Numbered from the stretch's first letter, positions 22,209 to 34,402 are shown. The stretch: DNA of 64,000 nucleotides from Pyrenula massariospora (GCA_021030905.1 JAGFMI010000013.1:248001-312000); one strand, 5' to 3'. The notes: generated by a model from the letters alone, not told the origin. A program made the numbers and translations.

Positions 22209-22837
22209 GTCGAAGTTTTCTGAAACTTGACTTCGATAACTACTTTGTCCTTTGATGAGATGAAAATCCAATCAGAGAATCCAAGGCAACCTACTATATC
22301 TATGGGCTTCCCCCGTCTTTATTTCTGTTATATTCTTCTCGTATAAATTCAGGCATTTTTATCTCGCGCAAAGTTTCCTATGCTTCGTAATCCATATCGG
22401 GGGCATTGGATATCTTCATGCCAGGATGCATACAAGCTCAGGCCGCCCTAAGTATCTGTGGGAGTACGTAATGTCAAAGCTAGGATAACCCTAGTTAGAA
22501 GGTGAACTTAGAAAGCAGGAATTACTTGGAAAGGAAATTTCGACCGCTTCTGTAAGTTACAGCACCTTACTTAAAAAGAGGATCGGAAACGAGTCAGCCC
22601 ACGGCTTCATTCGGGATTCTCAGCTTTAGTCTCGCGTCTTAGGCTTCCAGCCAAGATGGGTTCGGCTACAGACGTATCACTAATCTGACCAGGGTGAAAT
22701 GTGTGCAAGGAGGCAAGCAATAAGTTTGCATCCCTGTTCAAGATGAGCCCGAGGCGTCCCATAGCATGCCCAGGATGCTTGATTGTTCTTACTCCAACTT
22801 GAACAAGGAGCTCGTCACTCAACTAAGGATATATCTC
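22209..22837. other. Intergenic, 0.6 kb
   Basis: Between the NmrA-like start and the 3' end of the SDR gene on the same strand. No gene or structured signal seen. Confidence 0.55.
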
Positions 22838-23751
22838 CTACCATTTCTCAATGTAAGGACGGAGATCAATCTCAAAGGTCCACGTCGTTCTCGGCTGGGT
22901 GTGTAGAAACCAGTACGCATCTGTGATCTGAAGTTACAGTATCAATATCACCTTGTTCAAGCAGCTTTTCTTTCCAGAGAGGAGGAAAGCTTACCGCGGT
23001 CGGGCTGAGTTTGGCATCCGCGTGTGGCAAAGCCAAGGCTTTCGCGGGTGGAGAGTCAATGACACCGTCGATGATTGCATGGCCCACATGAACTCCTTTA
23101 GGACCGAACTCCCGAGCCAGGCTCTGCGCCATGGCTCGCAGAGCAAATAAAGAGGCGGCGTTGGCTGAGAACAGCGCGGATCCCCTTGTGCTTGCAGTGG
23201 CACCTATTTGACGCTGATCAGAACATCTGTCATAACCATCTGTCTGGATGAGATTCATACCTGTGAAAATCAGTGTGGGCGGATACTGCAGGCCCTTAGA
23301 CTGTAAGAGAAGTGGCAGGACAGCCTGGCTAAACAGAAACCCTCCAAGTGTTGTCGTCTGAAAGGGAGTCGCAAAATCATCATGGTCAAGTTCCAGGAAT
23401 TCCTTTCGTATCAGGGTGCCGCCTGTATTGTATATCGCCGCGGTTAGTGAGCGACCAGCAAACCGCTCTCTAATCTGTACGAACGCGGACTGGAGACTGC
23501 TCGCATCAGACACGTCGGTGCTGAGTCCTACTGCCTCTCCTCCACCGGCCGTGATCTCGTCGACGATCGGCTGGTAGCTAGTAGGTTTGCGAGAGAGGAG
23601 GATTACAGAATACGTCCTTGCGAACTTTCGAGCCAAAGCCGCCCCCTTAATGATGGATTAGCCGGGGCGAGAGGTGGATCGGGATGGGGGATGGATGGCT
23701 CACAGTGCCAGGTCCAACACAAGCGATTATTGTGAAAGCTTTGCCTGCCAT
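22838..23751 (-). CDS. Short-chain dehydrogenase with non-canonical active site, 243 aa
   Basis: An SDR-fold protein. Exons 23751-23704, 23645-23261, 23203-22995, 22927-22838, with introns of 58, 57 and 67 nt; 244 codons with stop. The cofactor motif is VGPGTGAALARKF, assembled across intron 1. NTGG appears where NNAG is usual. At the active-site helix the protein reads FTGATASTRGSALFSANAASLFALR: Ser/Thr residues are present, but the Tyr and Lys of the YxxxK dyad are missing (Leu where Lys is expected). Related fungal proteins also lack the Tyr but usually keep the Lys. The C-terminus (TFEIDLRPYIEKW) is typical of these proteins. Catalysis may be altered or lost. Confidence 0.88.
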
Positions 23752-24756
23752 TTGTCTCTATCAGGAAAGATGGGTTGCATGTATGGATTGATCATAAAAG
23801 GGACAGTTCAGATGGGTGATCATAGACTGAAGGATCGATTAGGAGACGTAAGCAAAGTAAATATCCTATCCGTTGAGATTGGATACCACAGAACATCGCA
23901 ATCACTATTATGGACCTCCTGTATTTAAGTTATTCTCTCCATTGGATGGGCCGATGACAACATCTCCTCGTGTCTGGGTAGTCCTACCAACAATCCCTAC
24001 CTTAGATGATCTATCACGTTAGAAGATCAATCGAGTATAGATCTTCGTCCTTTTGGTCCGTGACCCTAGTCACAGTCTCTGTGCCACATCTTGGCTTTCT
24101 AATCCACTCTTGGACTGGTTCTCTAGACAATGGTTCAGATTACTCAACAGAGGCAACTTCGTGCGAGCGTCGGGATGAGGAGCCCTGCCTACCTGCAGAA
24201 AGATCATGTGCGGCGGAGTGGGATCTTTCGACCTTGAAACTTGTTTCTGGAGATCACGGTTTGCGATCCGTAAGGCCGCACGGAACGTACCGGTGATATT
24301 GTCTTAAAGCAATATGTTTAACTCCAAGATGCAATGACGCTCTCGAGTTCTTGTGGGAACCTTGGAAGAGGTTCCGAGCAAGGTGTGCTGAATTTTGAGC
24401 TGCGCCTAGAGCGCACTAGTTAGATAGTGCTGGCAGCCGAGACACTCTGAGCTGTACTTCTTCTTTTGAGAGAGCTTCATTTTACTGCTTTTCAGACAAC
24501 TTCCGAAGACGGTCAAAGAGACTCATACTCCTCGAAAGGTATCAGCGTCCACCAGGGTATCTCTAGTTTTAACACCTCTATGAGAATTAAATAATAGCAA
24601 AGGGATAATTCACGCTCTAATTTGTCTAACGCTCCCTTCACTATGTACATATCGAGCAGGAGAGTAGAGAATCTTCTCGGAGACAGTCATCTTCTTTCAT
24701 TCGGAGCCAATTCCCACTTGATTTGACAGTATAGTCGATAGGGCGGAGACAACTAT
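23752..24756. other. Intergenic, 1.0 kb
   Basis: Between two minus-strand SDR genes. It holds the promoter of the first and the 3' flank of the second. No convincing open frame or repeat. Confidence 0.55.
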
Positions 24757-25909
24757 CTAAAACCAGTCATCATTGCCATGGTGGGACACCAGCATGCCGC
24801 TCTTGCTGGCATCCAAGCTGTCGATGACGGCAAGCTGATCTCGCACCGATTCCTCAGTTGAAATCGGACCCGTGACACTGGGTTTGAGCTTCTGGAAGGA
24901 GCTCAGCATGAATTGGAATGCCTCGGGTGAACTGGCCACCGCCTTGGCTTTTTATTCATCCCTCTCATTAGCTTTTGGAGTCTTCACTGAGATCGAGGGT
25001 ATTTGGCTTACCGGCATCAGTCTCAACCCAACCGGGGCTGAGGGACAGGGTTTTGATGCCTTCCTGCTTCAGCTCCACGGCGTATTTGGCCATCATCATG
25101 TTGCCGGAGGCCTTGCCCACAGAGTAACCGAGGAAGTTCGGCATCTCGCAGACGCGAGTCACGTTGATGTCGCCGATGCCCGACGTGATGTAGATGATCT
25201 TCTTCAACTCACCCTGGCGGATCAGAGGGAGGAAGGCGTTGACTGTGAACATCTGGTGTAACAGGTTCACTTTGAGCTAAACATCGAATTAGGTGTCAGC
25301 AGCAGGGGTAATGGACATTTTATGGACATCTTGTTCTCACCGTTTCAAAGATCTCCTGTTCCAACGCATCTTCCTTGCCGGTACTGCGGATGTTGTCAGG
25401 CCAACTTTGCTCTAGTTTCGTCCTTCACTTAGAATAGGAACGGATAACTTACAATGCAGACGGCGGTAGCATCATCGATTCAGTTTCCCCCAGGTAGGCA
25501 TTATAAATCAGTACGTCCAACTTGCCGCCCGTGACACTGCCGACTTTCTCGGCCGTCTCCTTGAGCCGCAGCGGTTTGCTGATGTCGGTCTCGATAATGT
25601 GAATATTCTTATGCGAGGCGGCTAGCTTATTTAAGGGATCTGCGGTCTTCTGGCTCCGGATCAGGGCCAGTACCGTGTTCTGTGGATTGGAGGACTATTC
25701 ATAGCGACGAGTTAGATGTCTGGCATTGGAACCTCGCCTCGTGGAGTTTCCTTTGCACGCGTACCAATTGTTTTACATATTCAAACTGAGGACCGAGCAC
25801 CAGAAAAAGTCAGCGATGATCATTCATCTGTGCGATGGGTCCTATTTCATCCACGGAGTGCTCTTACCCCAATGCCACGGGTGGCACCGACAATTGCCCA
25901 GGAGACCAT
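24757..25909 (-). CDS. Short-chain dehydrogenase/reductase, 274 aa
   Basis: A classical-type SDR, NAD(P)-dependent. Six exons: 25909-25868, 25785-25765, 25694-25453, 25404-25341, 25276-25012, 24947-24757; introns 82, 70, 48, 64 and 64 nt; 275 codons with stop. The cofactor motif GATRGIG ends exon 1. Exon 2 is only 21 nt and encodes FEYVKQL. The catalytic set is intact: Ser in YITSGIGDI and YSVGK with Tyr and Lys. SPGWVETDA follows, as in the family. Acceptor choice for exons 3, 4 and 6 was set by frame and family fit and could shift by a few residues. It is the last oxidoreductase of the cluster-like run. Confidence 0.85.
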
Positions 25910-26645
25910 CTTGATTCGTAGAGGTGGCGGACCGAGAATTACTCAGGAGAGAAACTATACAAGATACAAAGTTGAAATATTGAGATAGACACAAAAAATT
26001 TAACAAAAGAACCTTCGGTAACGATGAGGACGGAATTTCCAATATCAAATTTATCCGCTTGAGCGCAAACGCCACTTAATTTATACAGACATTTGAAGTA
26101 ACAATGGCCTTAACGGACTACTAGGCATTGTTTCGTCCGAACGCATGCAGAATGGTTCTATGCATTTCCAATCCAAAATGCTGGCATGTGAGAGGATCAA
26201 GCCAATCAAACATTGTTGGTGGCCTAGATCGGATTTCGTCCGAATATTTCAATGCACTTACAAATCCTTCAGGAAATCGGACGATTGATGCGAAATGTGA
26301 CGTCTCTGCTAGGCGACGAGCTGTGCCTCAGAGAGAAAAATCACGATTTAGGATTGGCGTTAATGCTTGGACATCGTGAGATGTTAGTGCAGATTTTGAT
26401 TGGCTGATCGAACCTTCCCAGCAAGTTTGTGCGAGAGCCTAAATGCGGGAGCGGAAGAGCCGGGGCCTATCGAGGTACGCCGTAATAATAGCAGCCATTA
26501 CACAAGACACTTAGTAAGGATGATGAAGAAAAGTATAACACCAAAACGACGTGTCATTTATTCAAATGCTCGATAGGTGTACTGTGACCGCCGTAACGCC
26601 AACCCATCCCCTTTTATCATCCCGTCCCACCCCTTTCCTGCAGCC
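25910..26645. other. Intergenic, 0.7 kb
   Basis: Upstream of the SDR gene and downstream of the bestrophin gene. Open frames of up to 83 codons here show nothing recognisable. Confidence 0.5.
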
Positions 26646-27989
26646 TCAACCCCTTCCCCCCATAAACATCTCCACGCCTCCAGTCCCCTCCTCCCCAAGC
26701 CCCACAACTCTCTTCCACTCCTCCAGCATAACCCCAAGTTCCTCCCGCGTATCCTCGGCAATGGCATCCATCTTGATATCGTTCTTGTCATACCCGAACG
26801 GATCTTCGAGCTGGGAGCCGATGCCCTCGATGCCATACAGCGTGAATGCGACGAGAGTGACGATGGGAACGGTCCACCAGGCGACATCTTTGACCATGGC
26901 GAAAGGGAGGACAATGCAGTAGAGGGCAAGGACTTGTTTTTGGTGGATGCTAGGTAGCGTAGAAGGGTCTAGTTAGTAAGGGGGTAGGGGAAATTCAGCT
27001 TAGGGCACAGGGGATGGGAACGTACAGGTGCGCAACAGGCATGGGCGTCATGCGGATAGTTTCCATCTTCCCGTACGCGTCAGTCAGGGTGTTTAGCTGG
27101 GCCTGCAACTGGCTGGCCTGCGGGGCTTGGAACCAGTTCCTCTCGACACCGCGCTTGATGAAGGACTCGACGAAGAACAGCAACTCCAGTAACAATCCTA
27201 GCCCTTCGTCCTCATGGCCATGGATACCGTGGGGCAGGAGGTCAGAGTATTCCGTGTTCAGCCTCGGAGCAAGCATCCCAGGATCCCCCGAGACGTCCTT
27301 TCCGGGTGTCGGGGCCCAGGCCGCGCCCCACTCGGCGCGGAGGTGGTTCTTCACGGCGTAGGGGACGGCCATGAGGATGCGAAGGGTACGTTCGATGTCT
27401 GCGCGCTCGACGGGGCTGAGGCGGGAATCCTTGTTGGTGGAGCAGGAGAGGGTTGTGCGGGTAACGTTGCGGACGGCGGTGACGATGACGGTGAGGTTAT
27501 TGCGGCCGTCCCAGAAGCGGTTATAGGAGGTTTGGTTGCGAAAGACAAGCATGAGGCCAACGACTATGGAGAGAGAGGGGATCTAGGTAGGATATATGAG
27601 AATACGAAATGGGATTAATATTAGAGGTCTGCGTACAATGCTTGCAGGAAAAGTGGCAGCCATGCCTGCATACTTATGCAATAGCACGACGCCGACGGTA
27701 ATGAGAGCATGGATGATGACAGGAACAACAATCACGCCGTGTATTGCGCCTTTTATGAAGCGCAAAACCAGCGGCCATCTGTTCTTTTCGATTAGTCTAA
27801 AATGTTGCCCTGACCTAGGCAGATGACACGATACCTTCGCGGTTTTCTCCGCGTAGAGTGTAACAGCGGGTAGGTGCTCTGCCTCCGCTGATACGAAACT
27901 TTGTGAGAAGACGAGCCATTTGTCGGCGAGGTTGAAAGAGGTGTCTGTGTGACCTGCGTTTCGCTGCCGTCACTGAAGCGGCCGGACAT
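26646..27989 (-). CDS. Bestrophin/UPF0187-family anion channel, 385 aa
   Basis: A membrane protein of the bestrophin (RFP-TM) family, probably a chloride or other anion channel. Exons 27989-27835, 27778-27637, 27582-27026, 26949-26646; introns 56, 54 and 76 nt; 386 codons with stop. After a Ser/Thr-rich N-terminus of about 50 residues comes the first helix (AIHGVIVVPVIIHALITV), then the family core motif VFRNQTSYNRFWDGR at residues 112-126. Near the C-terminus are HQKQVLALYCIVLPFAMV and the family ending with EDPFGYDKNDI, the conserved acidic D/P motif of bestrophins. It is not obviously linked to its neighbours. Confidence 0.92.
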
Positions 27990-28835
27990 TCTGGTATTCG
28001 AAAAGTGGCTTGGTTACACAGCGTCAAGACGGCTGTCCCTACAGCATTGGGACAGGCAATTATGGCAAGCAACAATTCACGTCAAGAAGCCTCGATGAAT
28101 GAAAGAGCAATTAAGGAGCAATTAAAGAGCGAAGATGAGCATAGCCTTGGGTCGTCTGAACGTGTCCATAACGTGAGCCCCCACTTCAGGCATTTATGCC
28201 AATTGGTAATGTCAGGGGTCGGGGCCAGAGAAATGTTGGAAAGCGCCTATAATCAGCCTCCCTGCACCGGCGGTTCTCCAATCTTGGCGTCCCGCCCCAC
28301 CCCCAGACCTCGTTAGGGACCTGCTCAGCCATAAAGGGTTGTGGATAGAACTGTGGTAGAATCATGTTTGTTTCAAGCTCAATCGCCAGGTCATTTATGG
28401 CTTGTGTTTCAGACCTGGGCCGTTTCAAATGCACACCCTTCCGGAAAGGCTACAGTACCGTCACATGATCTACGAGTGATCCCTTATTATCAAAGACAGC
28501 ATGGAAAATTTGAGTACTTGCTTGGTCTGTGAGACGTGACCTCATTAAAGCCGCTGAGAAACTCTTTGACGATGTGTCCTTCATGCGAAAAGTAGGCTGG
28601 AAACCCAAAAAGCAATTGCTCCTTATAACCTAGCCGGAGAAAAGCGAGAAAGCATTAGCCTAAAAGAAGCCAACCATCAACAACCCCGTTCCAGTCTATG
28701 TCGTTTCCCATCGCTCAAGAAGTCTGCAAAATCTATTCAACTAAAAGGGAAGCTGCCCATTGTTATCGTCGCCGTCCAGGCGAGTCGATAACTCAGAGCG
28801 TACGAAAAGTCGCATGAGTTTCAGAGCAATGGGAA
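27990..28835. other. Intergenic, 0.85 kb
   Basis: Promoter side of the bestrophin gene and 3' flank of the NADH dehydrogenase gene. Nothing coding is supported. Confidence 0.55.
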
Positions 28836-30756
28836 TTACTCTCGCGAGACCTGCAAAGTACGATAGTTAGTAAAGAGCCCGATCGACTTAGCAAAAGATG
28901 AGGAAGTGAGATACTCACATCTCGTCCGAAAAACTTTGCTTTCATCCAGTCAACCACTACAAGAACCCTGTTCCGCGTACTGAAGCACATTGAAAGGTAT
29001 GCAGATTTCCAGAAAAGATATGTCACAGTGCCTCCAGATGCAAAGTTCCCACTCAACCAAGAGATGTCAGCCACAGCTTTTTCCTTGCCGATGTAAGCCA
29101 GACTGCCTTGGTGTGAGTACTGGAATGGCCCGATCTGCTTCACCCGGCGGAGTTGTTTCTGCCTCTCCTTGATCTCCTCCAGTATTTGGTTGCGATCGTC
29201 AGGCTTGGCGACTGCTTGTTTAGTTGAGAGCTCTTTAAGCTCTTGCTCGATTGCGTCGGTCTTCGCCATCGTGTTGAACAGTCGCGCAAGGAAAGCACCC
29301 TCTTGGGAAGCAACTTGCGCAGTCGGGGCGTAGTTAGCCACGGCGCAATCTCCAACCGCCCAGATGTTCTCAGTTCCGTTGACGACCATGTACTCGTTGA
29401 CGTTCAAGCCTCGACGCGCATCTTTTTGGGCGGGAATTTGACTCATGAGGTCTTTGACAAGTGGCCTAACGGCATTCCCAGTAGCCCAAACGAGAAGCCC
29501 ATACGGCAACCTCTCCAGCTGCTTCTTGCCATCTGGGAGCGTCACTTCAGCCTCGATGTATTTATCCGTCACATTCTTGACCATGGTTTTAGTTCGAATT
29601 GTAATGTGCTCCTCTTTGAACGTCGATTCGGTGTAGTCGATCAATTGCTTGCTGAACATTGGTAGCACGTTGGGCAGCGCCTCAACGAGCGTGACATGGA
29701 AATTATCCGCGATTTCGGGAATCCATTTTCGAAGGTCCTCTACAAAGAAATCTTGTAGTTCTCCGGCAAACTCCACACCGGTGGGACCGCCACCAACGAC
29801 GACCATGTGCAAGAGACGACTTTTTTCTTCAGGCGACTGATCTTTGAATGTGGCGGTCTCAACGCAGTCCATGATACGTTTCCGGATTTGCTGTGCATCT
29901 CCAACTTCTTTCAAAAAGCACGAGTGCTCACGAACACCAGGAATACCGAATGTAGCATTCTCGGCGCCAACTCCAACTACGAGCATATCAAAGTCGATGA
30001 CTGTGTTGACCGTGTCTCCCTTAATCTCACTGTCGTCAGAAATGTAGACTTTCTTGTTCTCGTAATCGATCTTCGTTGCATCCGCTTCGTAATATTTGAC
30101 AGCGGCCTTCTTATGGCGAATGATATTGCGAATCGGCTCCATGATCGACCGATGCTCAATCGTACCAGTAGTGCAGGACGGCAGGAGAGGAGTAAACAGG
30201 AAGAAGTTACGAGGGCTCACTAAAGGCTGTCAGATCGTATTTCAAGAGGATCAACTCCATGGTTGGATAGAAAACCATGATATGGATCCATTTGAGCGCA
30301 CTTACCAACCACAACATTGTAGTTCTCAGTATCAAGTTTCTTCAGGAGTGATACAGAACCCCAGCCAGTACCCAAGATCACCAAGGTCTTCTTCGACTGA
30401 TCAGGTTCGAATTGGTCATCTGGATGTCGCAATTGCCAGATTTGATATGTAAAGTAGCCTGCACCCCCAATGGCGGAGAGGTACGTCAAACGCCATGTCC
30501 AGCGAAAGAATCTGAACCTCTTTTTCGGGTGAGGTTCTGGTGAAAGATTTGCAGCCGGCGCATCAGCATATGTTCGCCGGAAGCTCTGCTGTAAGGTGGT
30601 TTTCGATAAACTGGAAGCACGCGCAATTGGCCGGAGAGAGCTTTTTCGGAGAGTAATTTGAGAAGCCGTGGAAAGGGCACGAGACGTCGCTGGGAGGGGT
30701 ATCGAAGCAGCTCGGCCGATCATTGAGGACGACTTTGTCAGGGCTTTTGATGCCAT
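28836..30756 (-). CDS. NDE1: Mitochondrial external alternative NADH dehydrogenase (NDH-2), 588 aa
   Basis: A single-subunit, rotenone-insensitive NADH:ubiquinone oxidoreductase on the outer face of the inner mitochondrial membrane; it feeds cytosolic NADH electrons to ubiquinone without pumping protons. Exons 30756-30306, 30219-28919, 28850-28836; introns 86 and 68 nt; 589 codons with stop. The N-terminus is Ser/Arg/Lys-rich, as in mitochondrial presequences, followed by a single membrane helix (LTYLSAIGGAGYFTYQIW). FAD motif GTGWGS begins at residue 129, and the NADH motif GGGPTGVEFAGEL at 293. SPRNFFLFTPLLPSCTTG and VWATGNAVRPLVKDL are family signatures. The last exon encodes only VSRE, matching the conserved C-terminus. 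No EF-hand insertion is seen. Confidence 0.95.
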
Positions 30757-31957
30757 CCTTTGTATATAAGATCACCAAAACAGGTCAATTGACCGAAAAC
30801 AAGTGGCTATCGCAGGTTGTCGACCTTATCGTTGGGTCGGAGCTGTCAGGAGGCCAATGGATGCCCTCCGTAAGCTTTGAGAGAGCTGACTAGGGGCGAT
30901 CGTAGAGACAGCCCCAGAACAGCAGTCAAGTCGAGCTATACACGAGGAACAATGAAGAGTGGGGTTTGTAACGAAAGAAAGTCTCAAAAATAAGGGGAAT
31001 GCAAGCTGATGAGGAGGAGGAGAAGGTGTTGACCCGCCAGAAATTCTGATCATCGCGTCCATTCCGGCCAACTGATAGCGGGTGGGGAGCCGAGCGGATA
31101 TTCTGCCATTATTGGCTGGGGCAGTCCAATCACGACGGGCCGACTCAGCCTTATGTTGAATTTTTGGAACAACTAGGCTGGAGGCTGCAAATAATGCCAG
31201 ACTCTCGATTTCCCCTGTTCCGATCGGGAATTTTCTCACTTTCAGATTTTCGAAAAAACTCTATCCCTGGTCCTGGTCGATGCCGACATCATACCGCTGA
31301 TTTGCGACCCTGCAGTCAACCGTAATGTTGGACGAGCGGTGGATCTCGGGACCGCATGCATCGCCCCCTGTGACCTCAAGGCCCAAGACAATGCTGAGAG
31401 CAAACTTTTCCTTGCTGAGACGAGGAATTGTTCTTCTTAACGTCCCAACACGACATACCTGCATCTCGTATCTATTTGGTGTAGCTGACTACAGTGACCT
31501 TGCAGATTCTCGAATAAGCCTTGTCAGAATTTACTCGCAGGATTTTCCGGAAGACATGCTTTCATCATTTACTAGATGCCCTGAGCTTGTTCTTCCGCGA
31601 TGTGAGCAGATGTGAAGAGACAAACGAGACACAGTGGTTGTGAAGTGGGCATAATTCGCAGATGTATGAGAACATCGGCGGATCAATTGAAATGTAGTGA
31701 TAGCATCCAAAGCTCTGTCGAAGAAAGACCGGATAAAGAACTTATTGCTTGTACCCAGTAAACCTCTCTATCATTCTTGGCGCGGTGTCAACCGAAAGTT
31801 TTTGTAATCTATAGTATGAAGTGACAAGCACGGAGATACGTTCTCTCCCAAGGGATCTGGACCAAAACCCCAAAGCAACGAATTGAGGTAAGTCTAATCT
31901 CCTCTTCCCTCCATGATTGCTTCTTTTCACCTTGTGGGAATATTTCAAAAAGCTTTT
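30757..31957. other. Intergenic, 1.2 kb
   Basis: Upstream of NDE1 and downstream of the HAD gene. An inverted CCAAT pair (ATTGG 31111-31115, CCAAT 31126-31130) lies about 355 bp upstream of the NDE1 start. Open frames of up to 137 codons here show no recognisable protein. Confidence 0.5.
30783..30794. promoter_or_regulatory. 12 bp perfect palindrome upstream of NDE1
   Basis: GGTCAATTGACC lies 27 bp before the NDE1 start codon, probably within the 5' leader or core promoter. Binding partner unknown. Confidence 0.4.
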
Positions 31958-32755
31958 TCACGCCTCGATCTTCTTTAGGCAGTCTTGGAACTCCTTCCAG
32001 TCGTACATAATCGCCTTCGCATTGCACTGCTCCGTCAGGACTTTGGCCATTTGCTTCATCTTCTCCTCGCCTTCCTCGATCCCATACACTCCAACATAAC
32101 CAATGAGAGGGATGCCCGCTCTCATGGCAGCTGTCGCTCCACTTTTACTATCCTCAACAGTCACACACTCCTCCGGCTTCACGCCAAGCTCTTTGCAGGC
32201 GTGAATGTAGATAGCTGGATCGGGTTTGCTCGATGGAGGGTTCAAGCTCGTCGCCGCACTGTAAACGTGCTCGTCCGGGAAATAGTGGTCAATCCCCACT
32301 TTCTTGATGCTGGCCACCACGCGAGGCTTGGCGGAGGTGCTGACCACTGACATGGGGTATCCTGCCTGTTTGATCTTCTCAAGCTCCTCCGGTGCTCCAG
32401 GGCATGGTTGGCACTTCTCGCTGAGCTTAGCCGTGACTGCACCAAGTTCCCGATCAACGTATGCGTCAAGTTCTTCTTGCGTCATGGTGAAGTTGTGCTT
32501 CTTCTGAAGGCCGACCATCATACCGCGAAAGTTGTGCCCCACAAAGTCTTCGAGCAGCTGCTTAACCGTATAGCGCTCGGGCTTGCCATGTTTTTCCAGG
32601 AGTTCGTTTGTAAGATCGGTACACGCTTCGAAGGCGAGATGCTCCGAAAGGCACAGGGTGTTATCGCAGTCAAGGAGAACGTACTTGACCTGCAAATTGG
32701 GTTAATGTTGGATCGTTTTGGGCGAGGTTGGCTTGGAGGTACTCACCTTAGGCAT
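31958..32755 (-). CDS. HAD-superfamily hydrolase (phosphoglycolate-phosphatase-like), 246 aa
   Basis: A haloacid-dehalogenase-type phosphatase with an alpha-helical cap (subfamily I). A 9-nt first exon (32755-32747, encoding MPK) is joined over a 57-nt intron to 32689-31958; 247 codons with stop. Motif I is LLDCDNTL with nucleophile D10 and acid/base D12, motif II is VVSTSAK, a Lys follows in SSKPDPAIY, and motif IV is VEDSKSGATAAMRAG. The phosphorylated substrate is not evident; sugar phosphates or phosphoglycolate are usual in the family. It is not clustered with genes of obvious shared function. Confidence 0.92.
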
Positions 32756-33217
32756 TTTCGAAAGATTTAACGTAATGCAAGAAGGAGGTAAAGGGTGAAT
32801 TAGGAAGTAGGTGAACGGTTGCTTGAATATTTAATGGAAATATTTTGAGTTGAGATTTTTGTACCAGGGGGGCTAGGAAATGGTGGGATGTGGGAAAGTC
32901 TAAGGTGGGGGTTTTGAATGACGGTCACAGCAGTGGCCAGTGGAGGTGCTGCGAATCGGCCCGTCCGCCTGAGGTGTTCTCTGGTCACTGACTCAGTGTT
33001 CAATTCAAAAAGATCTGCTCTCGAACGTCGCATCTTCCGTACCCTGCTTGTCCTCGGGTACTAGCGAACTCCGGATTTGCGGTGTGTGAATGACGGCTCT
33101 TGCAGACTGCCAATCGTGTCTCAAGAGGCGCTCACGCCGCGCAGGAGGTCCGCCCAACAGGACTGGTGCTGAACCTTGGCAAGAGGTTGCTGTGCAATTG
33201 GGGACCAAACCTCCATT
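32756..33217. other. Intergenic, 0.46 kb
   Basis: Promoter of the HAD gene and 3' flank of the DFR-like gene; no gene seen. Confidence 0.55.
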
Positions 33218-34402
33218 TCACCGCTCAGCACTTTCTACAGATCTAAGACCTTTCACAGTATCCACAACTGTCTCTTCCAAGCTTCTGTATGTCAACCCTA
33301 GCACGATCCTTGATCTATCATTGTCAAAGCCATATCCCTCTTTCATCCCGTCCTTCATCCGCTCTTCCCCTTCCGGCAGCTGGTCTCTCAGGTTTGGAAA
33401 CTTTTCTCCAATAATGTCCACCATTTGAGCGTTCGTGTATTTACCAGCCGTAATGAAAAATCGCTTTCCAGCCGCCGCGTTAAGTTCCATGCCCAAGACA
33501 TGTGCAAGCGCTACGTCACGCACATCGGCGTAGAGACCTGCTCCTGAGGAGGGAAGATGCTCCCGGTACGCGCCTGAGATCATAGAGAGGATAAGTTTGT
33601 TGGATGTGTTTAGTGTCGAAAGGGAGGCGAGCGTTCGGAGAGGCGGGCCGTAGACGAGAGGTGGATTGATGGTTGTCAGAGAGAATTTAGGTGCTTCATC
33701 ATCCATGAACGACCAGGCCGCTTTTTCCTTTACGAAGGACATTAGTTTACCTGAGCGACGATACCACTAATTAGAATGTTGTCTTACTGCAAATGTCTTG
33801 CTCGCACGATAGGCATCTCCGGGATTCTTGAATGCGTCATCAAGGGTAATGGGGTTCCAGTCAACTTCTGAAACCTGGTGGCTGGTGGGCTTGCTGTAGT
33901 CGATGAGGGCTGCAAACGAGGATGTGATGAGGACGCGCTTTACTGAGGGAGCATGCGCTTTAACGGCTTGAAGGATACCAGTCGTCCCAGACACAGCTTC
34001 CATATTTAGAGCATGTCTTGCTAAATGGACCATCTTGCTTACCGATGTCCAGCATGCTCTCTACTTGCTTCCTTTCTTTAGCCTCAAGATGATAAGGACT
34101 CGCCGTATGAATAACGGCCTCGAACGGTGTGCTGGAAATAACTGCTTTATTGAAAGCTTCATACAATGAGAAAGGGAAGACTAGGTCATGTAGTCAATAA
34201 ACCTACCGCCCGGTCGCGCAACGTCGTCCACAATAGCAAAATCAAGCCTGCTCTTGTCAAGCTTTGCATATGCCTTGCCAATTTCGGTGGCTTTGTCAAG
34301 AGAACGGACTGTCGCTACCACTGAATGGCCTTTTTGAAGTAACTGATCGAGGATATGAGTAGCAATGAAGCCACTACCTCCTGTGAGGAGCACTCGAGTC
34401 AT
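33218..34402 (-). CDS. Dihydroflavonol-4-reductase-like NADPH ketoreductase, 342 aa
   Basis: An extended SDR of the DFR/GRE2-like aldehyde-ketone reductase group. Exons 34402-34207, 34156-34043, 33996-33788, 33727-33218; introns 50, 46 and 60 nt; 343 codons with stop. The cofactor motif TGGSGFIATHI starts at residue 7. VIHTASPYHL marks the conserved loop, KRVLITSSFAAL carries the Ser, and Y166/K170 in AYRASK are the catalytic dyad. INPPLVYGPPL follows, as in the family. Yeast GRE2 members reduce methylglyoxal and many ketones; the native substrate here is unknown. It lies between the HAD and D-amino-acid oxidase genes, all on the minus strand. Confidence 0.92.

Noticed and set aside
14569-25909. 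Complete secondary-metabolite cluster with PKS/NRPS
   Set aside because: No ketosynthase, adenylation, condensation or terpene-synthase motifs are present in this interval.
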